A stretch of DNA of 13,194 nt from XYA12-FULL-58-9 sp001798605. Lineage in GTDB: Bacteria > Myxococcota > XYA12-FULL-58-9. Each line of letters begins with the position of its first letter. Within the stretch, counting starts at the first letter, position 1. Below are positions 1 through 5,921 of this stretch, piece after piece. The notes beneath the pieces are model-generated. The model worked only from the letters and a program-made list of their open reading frames with translations, ran no database searches and was not told the DNA's origin. The stretch is taken from positions 1 through 13,194 of the forward strand of contig DAINMX010000191.1 of assembly GCA_036736205.1 (NCBI GenBank), in the 5' to 3' direction. Position numbers and translations under genes: made by a program.

Positions 1-720
1 GGGAAAATCTCTTTCGGGATAGGTTAGCTCTGCACTGTAGAACGGCGAATCAGCTGGAATGCCGGCCTCCCCTGGATACAACAACGCCTCAAGACTGCGG
101 GTGCGCTTGATGGGAACCTTGCGGTGCTCACCCCCCACGGCCCAACCCTTGCTCAAGGTCTGCTCACCTGCGCGCAGGATGAGCACGTGGTCACCTGGCG
201 CCAATGCTCTCAAGCGCCAGAACGCTTCACGGTCGGGGGTACGAACTGGCGGAGCATCGAGAAGGACGCCCGGCGGCAGCTCGAGAGTGATGTCGGTAAC
301 CTTGGCCTCGGTTCCCTCGGTGAGCGTGACCCGAAGGGTGTTGACAGTGCCTACCGGCGATGGTGCGTGGGAGAAGTTTGCTTCGAGCTGAAACAGGACC
401 ACCATCATCGGCGGTCCGAGAACAAACATGGGCACCAGATTGAACGCGATGTAGATGGCATTGTTGCCGAGAATCCGCGCCATCGAGGCAAACACCAAGC
501 CGAGATCGTGGCGCCACAGACGGATCTCCATCAAGTGCATCTTGATCTTGTCTTTGGTCCGAGCGATTCCCTCTTGATTGCTCACGCGTTTGTAGACGAC
601 CAACGCCAACACCGCAGCCAGAATTGACCACAACGACAGATCGACGAGGGGCACTCCATGACCCCAGGGCGCCATGAGCACGTCAAAGATGGCGCTGGTG
701 ATGTGGTTTAGGGCGTTCAT
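1..720 (-). CDS. EMC3/TMCO1/YidC-like two-helix membrane protein with extracytoplasmic domain, partial
   Basis: This reading frame is open for 240 codons from an ATG at 720 to the left edge, so the C-terminus is missing. Residues 26-43 form a hydrophobic helix. Residues 44-86 are charged and helical (begins YKRVSNQEGIARTKDKIK). Residues 89-112 form a second helix containing the stretch LVPMFVLGPPMMVVLF. The rest, from about residue 117, looks like a beta-rich domain (LRVTLTEGTEAKVTDITLEL). A TM, a cytosolic charged helical segment and a second TM is the core layout of the EMC3/TMCO1/DUF106 branch of the Oxa1/YidC insertase superfamily, so a role in membrane protein insertion or assembly is possible, but this is inferred from layout. 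The gene lies 22 bases downstream of the ribbon-helix-helix-like gene and is probably the last visible gene of the phosphohydrolase operon. No strong ribosome binding site precedes it. It could instead be a lineage-specific membrane protein that only resembles this fold. Confidence 0.72.
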   Translation of the reverse strand, partial: MNALNHITSAIFDVLMAPWGHGVPLVDLSLWSILAAVLALVVYKRVSNQEGIARTKDKIKMHLMEIRLWRHDLGLVFASMARILGNNAIYIAFNLVPMFVLGPPMMVVLFQLEANFSHAPSPVGTVNTLRVTLTEGTEAKVTDITLELPPGVLLDAPPVRTPDREAFWRLRALAPGDHVLILRAGEQTLSKGWAVGGEHRKVPIKRTRSLEALLYPGEAGIPADSPFYSAELTYPERDFP

Positions 721-742
721 GTCGCTCGAAATCTGCTAACGC

Positions 743-943
743 TCAGGAGATATAGCCCAGGCCCTTGAGCTTCTCGCGAATTGCGCCATCATCACCGCCG
801 GCCTCCTCAAAACGCAGAAGCTCTTTCTCGAGGACATGCTCGACGAACTCCTCGGTGGTAGCGTAACCTGCGACGTCCGCAATCTTGCGCAGGCGATCGA
901 AAACGTCACGATCCACTTTGACCTTCACTGATTTACCGAACAT
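743..943 (-). CDS. Small ribbon-helix-helix-like protein with C-terminal LGY motif
   Basis: This encodes a 66-residue protein. The ATG at 943 is chosen because a clear AGGAGG lies nine bases upstream; a longer reading from 1003 has no such site. Residues 5-10 (SVKVKV) could be the beta strand, 11-25 (begins DRDVFDRLRKIAD) the first helix, and 29-44 (begins TTEEFVEHVLEKEL) the second helix of a ribbon-helix-helix fold, the DNA-binding dimer fold of Arc/MetJ/CopG repressors. The tail (residues 55-66, IREKLKGLGYIS) is charged and ends in LGY, like the end of the lipoprotein encoded at 5403-5885. The start overlaps the end of the upstream phosphohydrolase gene by 11 bases, so it belongs to that operon. 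It may be an autoregulator or a non-DNA-binding adaptor. No toxin partner is seen, which argues against a toxin-antitoxin pair. Confidence 0.8.
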   Translation of the reverse strand: MFGKSVKVKVDRDVFDRLRKIADVAGYATTEEFVEHVLEKELLRFEEAGGDDGAIREKLKGLGYIS

Positions 944-3044
944 TCGCACGACCCTCCTGGAGAAACGAGTGGCCAACCATTTGCTTTGGTTTGCCGATAC
1001 CAAAATGTTCCAAGATCGACACCGTTACATCGGTGAGATTGTGCTCACCTGCGGCAAGCTTGCGATTGGAGAGGAGGACGCCTGGCACCAAATCGGGTGC
1101 CATCAAGTGATTGCCCGACCAACGGGACTCGTTGTCCTCAATCTGCGGCTCGTTGATCTCGCCGAGTGTGTTACTGTCGGATCCACCGTAGGAGATGTTG
1201 TAACCGACAATGATGTCTGGGGCCTCGGCCTTGCGTGGCCCAGAATAGACTTCACTGGTGTAGTCCACTCGATGCACCACCTGCACGCCATCTTGGGGAT
1301 CGAGAAGTGCTCGGAGCTTCTCACCCACCTCACGCTGCAACGCCTCTTTGTCGCTCGCGGCCACAATGCCCTGGGCTTCCCGTCCGGCGAGGTTGAGGTA
1401 CAAACCATTGAACCCGAGTGCATAGGCCCTGGTCTTTGACCAATCAACATCACCACCAGCGATCGAGCCGGTCTTCTTGCCATCCTTGAGCACCAAGTAC
1501 CCCTGGTCACGCAGCCAAGCATTGAGATGTACCTTGCGCGCGTATCGGGCAAATCCGTGGTCGCTCATGACAATTAGAATATTGTCCTCACCCAACGCCG
1601 CACGGGTTTTTCCCAACAGTCTGTCGACATTCTCATAGAGCATCTCAATGGCGTGCTCGTGTCCGTGCGCGGCATGCGGCTCGAAGGCGGGATGCACAGA
1701 GGCATTGGGGTCCTTGGGATCCCCATGACGCCAGAGCATGTGACACTGCAAATCGAGGTCGCTTACATACATGAAGGTGAAATCCCCCGGCGAAAAGCGT
1801 TTGAGGGCGAGCTCCAACATCGACTCCGTATCATGCTGCACCAGGGCCACCTGCGACAGATAGTCATCATCGTCGAAGGTGCCGTCCTTGAGGGCGTCGG
1901 TCTGCTCGGGCAAGCCCTTGGTGAAATAGTGACCCAGACTTTCATAGAGCTCCACAGCAAAATTTTCTGGACTGCTGATGGGCTGCGACGGGTCGGCCGG
2001 AGAGATATTCACCGGTGAGGCGTAGATTTGCAGGTTCGGCCGCACCTCTTTGACGTAAAAACGTACAATGCCGGCGAAGGAGTAGAGTCCCATGGGTAGC
2101 GCGTCGAAATTGACCTCCACCCAATCGCTCCATTCTCCTCGGGCAAGAACCAAATTGTCGTCATCAATGCGAACGAGAACCGTGTCGTGCTCCGGGTCAA
2201 TATTGAAGACCACCCGCACCGTCAGGTAGTCGGTCGGTCCAGGTGCCTGGCCAGGCTCGAGATGGAAAAGGTCGGGGGGACCCTTGAGCACACCCGACGC
2301 CGTATCGGGGGTGCCATCGAGATCAAAGTCATCGACGGTGACAACCTGGATGTCGCCCTTGGGATCATCTCTGTCGATGGGCTTGGACGTATACCAGGTA
2401 TAGGTGCCGTAGCCGCCACGCATGTCGACGGTACCCATTCCCGCGAGCACCTTGGCGTCGGAGACTGGAGAGGGAAAGTTCGCGGGGATGCGATAGACCT
2501 CGGTGTCGATGTTGTGCTCCACCAGGATGTCCCAAAACGGCACCGCTCCGCGGTTGTTCTCGGGCACATCACCTCCCAACGGAATGACATAACCGAAGAA
2601 GCGAACAAAGGACGGCTCGGACTCGACCGGTTTCGTCGCCGACGAGATCGGCTGATACGTCTTCGGATCGCGGTGAACAAAATCAAAGATGCCATGGCCG
2701 CCAGGATTGGTTCCCGTCACAAAGCTCGACCAGGCCACGGGGCTCTGTGGCGGCGTCGACGTCCCGAGCCGTTGATAGGTTCCTTCGCGGGCCAAGCGGG
2801 CGAACTCGGGCATACGTCCTTCGCCGATCATACGATCGAGGATCACCGGGTCCATGCCATCCACACCGAGAATGAAGACCCCGGAGTTTGTTCCGGCGTC
2901 TACCCCCGATTTGGCACCTGTTTCTGCCGCACCTGTTTCTGCCCTACCTGTTTCTGCCCTACCTGTTTCTGCCGCACCTGTTTCTGCCGCACTCGTGAAG
3001 AGGGCGAGACTCAAGGCAACTGCGATCATCCCCTTGCCCATCAT
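933..3044 (-). CDS. Exported AlkP-superfamily phosphohydrolase/phosphodiesterase (COG3379-like)
   Basis: This encodes a 703-residue enzyme of the alkaline phosphatase superfamily (type I phosphodiesterase/nucleotide pyrophosphatase-like). The ATG at 3044 is chosen because it overlaps the upstream stop as ATGA and leaves a good signal peptide (residues 1-20). An ATG at 3077 is possible but gives a charged leader. Residues 20-43 are a repeated AETG linker. Metal and catalytic residues by motif are D62 (GVDGMDP), probable nucleophile S101 (PPQSPVAW, where NPP enzymes have Thr), H117, D431 and H435 (DLDLQCH), D495 and H496 (SDHGF), and H646 (WSGNH). An inserted region of about residues 220-360 includes a DxDxDGxxD motif at 239-247 and a beta-rich stretch. 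The protein is predicted to be soluble or surface-held outside the inner membrane. The substrate is unknown. It is a paralogue of the upstream enzyme, which has an added membrane helix. A sulfatase-like or phosphomutase activity cannot be excluded. Confidence 0.9.
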   Translation of the reverse strand: MMGKGMIAVALSLALFTSAAETGAAETGRAETGRAETGAAETGAKSGVDAGTNSGVFILGVDGMDPVILDRMIGEGRMPEFARLAREGTYQRLGTSTPPQSPVAWSSFVTGTNPGGHGIFDFVHRDPKTYQPISSATKPVESEPSFVRFFGYVIPLGGDVPENNRGAVPFWDILVEHNIDTEVYRIPANFPSPVSDAKVLAGMGTVDMRGGYGTYTWYTSKPIDRDDPKGDIQVVTVDDFDLDGTPDTASGVLKGPPDLFHLEPGQAPGPTDYLTVRVVFNIDPEHDTVLVRIDDDNLVLARGEWSDWVEVNFDALPMGLYSFAGIVRFYVKEVRPNLQIYASPVNISPADPSQPISSPENFAVELYESLGHYFTKGLPEQTDALKDGTFDDDDYLSQVALVQHDTESMLELALKRFSPGDFTFMYVSDLDLQCHMLWRHGDPKDPNASVHPAFEPHAAHGHEHAIEMLYENVDRLLGKTRAALGEDNILIVMSDHGFARYARKVHLNAWLRDQGYLVLKDGKKTGSIAGGDVDWSKTRAYALGFNGLYLNLAGREAQGIVAASDKEALQREVGEKLRALLDPQDGVQVVHRVDYTSEVYSGPRKAEAPDIIVGYNISYGGSDSNTLGEINEPQIEDNESRWSGNHLMAPDLVPGVLLSNRKLAAGEHNLTDVTVSILEHFGIGKPKQMVGHSFLQEGRANVR
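953..958 (-). promoter_or_regulatory. Strong ribosome binding site inside the preceding gene
   Basis: On the minus strand AGGAGG lies nine bases before the ATG at 943. It sits inside the coding sequence of the upstream phosphohydrolase. It decides the start of the small ribbon-helix-helix-like gene and suggests that this gene is translated at a high rate from the shared message. Confidence 0.7.
2916..2990 (-). repeat. Five 15-bp tandem repeats encoding an AETG linker
   Basis: Five adjacent 15-base units occur (plus-strand form acctgtttctgccgc, with two units ending cct). They differ only at the last two or three bases. Read on the minus strand they encode five (A/R)AETG pentapeptides directly after the predicted signal peptide of the exported phosphohydrolase. 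The unit length is a multiple of three, so slippage would change linker length without a frameshift. Confidence 0.95.
3041..3044 (-). promoter_or_regulatory. ATGA stop-start overlap for translational coupling
   Basis: The TGA stop of the membrane-anchored phosphohydrolase (3043-3041) and the ATG of the exported paralogue (3044-3042) share two bases. There is no strong ribosome binding site just upstream, so reinitiation by ribosomes finishing the first gene is likely. This supports fixed-ratio production of the two enzymes. Confidence 0.75.
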
Positions 3045-5320
3045 GACGCGACGCTCTCGTTCTCGTTGCCGGCCCAATCAACATGGGCCATTGTGCCCTG
3101 GACGGCACCGCGTTGATCGAGCTGGTCGATGGGAATAACGCCAAAGACCTCGGCCATTTTCTCTCCATCGGCAAAAATCATCCTGCCCTGCATATAGCCG
3201 GGAGGTTCTTGGCCGAAGAGCTTCATGATCGAGAAGGGCATATCGACGAGTCGAGGCTTGTCAGTGACGATCGGACGGTTGCAGAACAGCACCCCGGGAA
3301 CGATCTCTGGGTCGACGCAGTGGTCACCGCTCCAGCTCTTGGTGTTGTCGACAAAGGCCTCTTGGGTGACTGCACCCTTGGCGCAGTCCCAGCTACTGCG
3401 ATAACCAACGTCGTAGCCAACCATCAAATCGGGAGCGTCAAAGCGATAGGGGCCATCGAAGAAGCTCTCGGCGATGTCGACACTGCGAATCGCCGATTCA
3501 CCCGTTTTGGGATCTTTGAGTGCCTCGAGTTTCTCTTGTATCTCGGTAACAAGCGTTCGGTACTCTTCGCCCTCGGCGACGATGCCACACTTCTCTCGGC
3601 CCTTACGATTGATGAAGATGCCGGCGAGCCCCAATGAGAAGGCCCGCGTCTTCGCCCAATCGACATTCTCCAGCCAATCACCAGAGGTGGTACCTTCTTT
3701 GAGAACCAGGTAACCCTCGTCACGCATCCAAGCGTTCAAGTTCACGCCACGACGGAAGTTGGTGAAGCCATGATCGCTGATCACACACAAGGTCGTATCG
3801 GTGCCCCCAATGGCAGCGAGGGTCTTGCCGACAAGCTCATCAGCCTGAACATAGGCTTGGGCAATGGCATCGCGATGCTCGGTGGTGTCCTTGCCCTCAT
3901 TCGCCGGATGGGTTGGGTCGAGATAGCGGTAGAACATGTGCTGCACACGGTCGGTGGTATCAAACACCGTCGTCACCAAGCCGCGCTTGGTCTTTTGTAG
4001 TGCGTCCCAAAACATCTTCTCCCGCTCTTCGTAGAGAAGATTCGCCTGTTGCAAAAAAGCCTGTTCGTCAATGACGCGCTCGTTGAGGGCCCATGTGTCC
4101 TCGGCGAGTCCGAGAGTACCGAAGAGCCCGATCTTCTTGGCGAGATAGATCGAGTACGCCTTGGGGTGGCTGATGGGCATGGCCGGATTTTCCGGATCGA
4201 TTTGAATGGGCGTGAGATAAAGGCTGATCTCCTCGCCAACCTCGACGAGATAGAAGCGCGCGATGCCATGCACCTTGACGCCGGGCATGGCGCGAAAGCT
4301 GAGTCGTTTCCAAAAGGAGTAGACTCTTGGCTTGAGACTAAACGAGTCGAGGCCATCAACCTCAACCAGGACCGAGCCGCTGTCCTCGGCGACCGTGAGG
4401 GTCATGGGCAAGGTCATTCGACCGCCCGTCTTCAACATCGTGTTTTCGGGACCGACGATACGGGTGCGAAACCGCTCGCCTTGACCTTTGCCGCTCTTGC
4501 CAATGCCTTTGTTCTTATCGGTGCGACGCAGAAGGGTTTGTTCTCCCCCCTCAAACGCCGTGCCGCCATCCTCGCTACGGGTGGTGAAGAACGAAAAGGT
4601 ACCTTGGCTGCCGCGCATGTCTGGCACGCACATGCCGCTCAGCATGAGCCCGTTGAACGGCTTGGGTGGAAAGGTGATGGGCACCCGCTGAATGATGGAG
4701 GCGATGTGCTTGTCACCCAGGTGTTTCCAAAACCACTCGCTCCTTTGCAATAGCTTGATGCGGGGTTGGTCGATGGGGATGACGTATCGCCCCAATCGCA
4801 AAGATCTCTTGGCGGCGCGAATGTCCGTCGACGAGAGTATCGGCGCACACGTACAGGGATCACGGGTGATGAAGTCGAAGATGCGATGCCGCGAGGCGTC
4901 TACCCCAGTCGCAAAGGTGGACCACGCCACCGGGCTCATCGAGGGTGTGGTGGTCTCGAGGGTGCGAAACACACCTTGCTCGGCGAGCCTTTTCAAATTC
5001 GGCAATCGCCCCTCTTGAATGAGCCTGAACGCCATCTTCGGGTCCATGCCATCAAAACCGATGACAACGACACGGCGAGTCTTGGCATTCTTGTAGGGAT
5101 TGCCCACTCTCATGAGTCGATAGAGAAGGGTTATGGGCCAGGTGAGAATGGTAACCCCAGCCAGGAGAACTGTGGCAACAAGTACCAACAGAGATCCGGC
5201 AAAGGCAAAACCGGCTCCCGGACCGATGTAGGCAGACGCGGAAGCGGGAAAGAGCACCGCCACACCAAAAAGTGCGGTCACCCAAAGAATTCGCATACGA
5301 GACTTCACTGCAACAACCAT
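3041..5320 (-). CDS. Membrane-anchored AlkP-superfamily phosphohydrolase (COG3379-like)
   Basis: This encodes a 759-residue protein, or 751 if the in-frame ATG at 5296 is used; neither has a strong ribosome binding site. Residues 10-30 look like a signal peptide ending at ASA, followed by a YIGPGAG motif (31-37) and a hydrophobic helix (about 43-66) ending in an Arg-containing stretch. The catalytic domain starts near residue 83. Key residues are D90 (GFDGMDP), probable nucleophile S129 (TPSMSPVAW), H145, D457 and H461 (DRVQH), D516 and H517 (SDHGF), and H667 (WSGDH). These match the two-metal site of the alkaline phosphatase superfamily. A beta-rich insert of about 130 residues precedes the second half, as in the downstream paralogue. 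If residues 1-30 are cleaved, the helix at 43-66 determines on which side of the membrane the enzyme lies. It is the first gene of the operon, with its promoter probably in the 82-base gap before 5403. The substrate is unknown; phosphoester or phosphonate cleavage is expected. Confidence 0.9.
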   Translation of the reverse strand: MVVAVKSRMRILWVTALFGVAVLFPASASAYIGPGAGFAFAGSLLVLVATVLLAGVTILTWPITLLYRLMRVGNPYKNAKTRRVVVIGFDGMDPKMAFRLIQEGRLPNLKRLAEQGVFRTLETTTPSMSPVAWSTFATGVDASRHRIFDFITRDPCTCAPILSSTDIRAAKRSLRLGRYVIPIDQPRIKLLQRSEWFWKHLGDKHIASIIQRVPITFPPKPFNGLMLSGMCVPDMRGSQGTFSFFTTRSEDGGTAFEGGEQTLLRRTDKNKGIGKSGKGQGERFRTRIVGPENTMLKTGGRMTLPMTLTVAEDSGSVLVEVDGLDSFSLKPRVYSFWKRLSFRAMPGVKVHGIARFYLVEVGEEISLYLTPIQIDPENPAMPISHPKAYSIYLAKKIGLFGTLGLAEDTWALNERVIDEQAFLQQANLLYEEREKMFWDALQKTKRGLVTTVFDTTDRVQHMFYRYLDPTHPANEGKDTTEHRDAIAQAYVQADELVGKTLAAIGGTDTTLCVISDHGFTNFRRGVNLNAWMRDEGYLVLKEGTTSGDWLENVDWAKTRAFSLGLAGIFINRKGREKCGIVAEGEEYRTLVTEIQEKLEALKDPKTGESAIRSVDIAESFFDGPYRFDAPDLMVGYDVGYRSSWDCAKGAVTQEAFVDNTKSWSGDHCVDPEIVPGVLFCNRPIVTDKPRLVDMPFSIMKLFGQEPPGYMQGRMIFADGEKMAEVFGVIPIDQLDQRGAVQGTMAHVDWAGNENESVAS

Positions 5321-5402
5321 CCGCGCAGCGATCCGGCCGAGATCTGGATGTACCGTCCGAGCGCGGTTATTATGTAAGGCACTTTTGCCGAGGAGGAAAG
5401 GT
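5321..5402. promoter_or_regulatory. Divergent promoter region between phosphohydrolase operon and lipoprotein gene
   Basis: These 82 bases separate two divergent genes, so promoters for both should lie here. A TATTAT at 5368-5373 could be a plus-strand -10 element, but the matching -35 position reads TGGATG, a weak match. On the minus strand the same AT-rich patch reads ATAATA. The assignment is weak. The ribosome binding site of the lipoprotein gene, AGGAGG at 5391-5396, is clear and lies six bases before its ATG. Confidence 0.4.
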
Positions 5403-5885
5403 ATGGCCTCAAAACGACTGGTGATTCTCCTTCCCCTGCTGGTCGCCTCACTTCACGGGTGCGCAGACAAACCCGCGTCCTTGTTGGAGAACGCCAAAAC
5501 CGCACTTGCAGGCAACGATTTTGCTGGCGCGCAAAAGTACGCGTCAGATGGATTGGCGCTTGCGCCGCAAGATGCTCGCATCCAATGGCAGCTCGAGCTC
5601 ACTCTCCTCGAGGCTCGTGCCAGAAGCGGCAACGTGGAGGCAACTCTGACGCAGTTGCAAGGTCTGGTGCAGAACAACAATCCACAGGTGAAAGCTGCCC
5701 ACTTCGTAACCGCCGCCGACAGGATGCGTAGCTCCGGCAACAAAGAAGGTTCGATTAAGATCCTCGACGCCGGTGCCAAGAGCTACCCCCAAGACCCGGC
5801 GATCACCAAAGCCATTGAGCAGGCGAAAAGCAGTGCCGATGAAACCGAGCAGAACGCTCTGCGGAGTCTCGGCTACCTCGACTGA
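5403..5885 (+). CDS. TPR-like lipoprotein ending in LRSLGYLD
   Basis: This encodes a 160-residue lipoprotein. The ATG at 5403 is chosen for the perfect AGGAGG six bases before the start; a TTG at 5385 in the same frame is less likely. Residues 1-19 are a lipoprotein signal with lipobox LHGC, and C20 would be lipidated. The residue after the Cys is Ala rather than Asp, so outer-membrane sorting is plausible. The mature part is helical with TPR-like pairs at about 26-58 (LAGNDFAGAQKYASDGLALAP), 62-95 and 99-135 (SSGNKEGSIKILDAGAKSYP). TPRs bind partner proteins, and no enzymatic motif is seen. The protein ends ALRSLGYLD, a tail shared with the small protein at 743-943. It is transcribed away from the phosphohydrolase operon and converges on the next gene with 36 bases between the stops. 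A scaffold role for the envelope enzymes nearby is an inference. Confidence 0.88.
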   Translation: MASKRLVILLPLLVASLHGCADKPASLLENAKTALAGNDFAGAQKYASDGLALAPQDARIQWQLELTLLEARARSGNVEATLTQLQGLVQNNNPQVKAAHFVTAADRMRSSGNKEGSIKILDAGAKSYPQDPAITKAIEQAKSSADETEQNALRSLGYLD

Positions 5886-5921
5886 GCGGTCGACTCCATT
5901 TGCAGTTCCGGTTGGGGGATC

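Noticed and set aside
124..627. A 167-codon plus-strand frame at the left end
   Set aside because: It is opposite the membrane protein frame at 1-720, which has two clear hydrophobic helices and a uniform open frame to the edge. The plus-strand translation shows no domain or membrane features.
743..1003. Toxin-antitoxin pair based on the ribbon-helix-helix-like protein
   Set aside because: No small toxin gene lies next to it. Its neighbours are a large enzyme and a membrane protein, and it is embedded in their operon.
2916..2990. Possible CRISPR-like or regulatory repeat array
   Set aside because: The units are directly adjacent with no spacers and are read in frame inside a gene, so this is a coding tandem repeat.
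2187..3116. A 309-codon plus-strand frame with a Cys-rich repeat (TCFCRTCFCP)
   Set aside because: It lies wholly opposite the phosphohydrolase genes, whose catalytic motifs are intact. The Cys repeat is only the antisense reading of the 15-bp AETG repeat.
5878..5893. Hairpin tcgac/gtcga over the stop codon of the TPR lipoprotein gene, as a terminator
   Set aside because: The stem is only five base pairs and no T-run follows on the plus strand. The T-rich stretch near 5928-5939 is inside the convergent gene.
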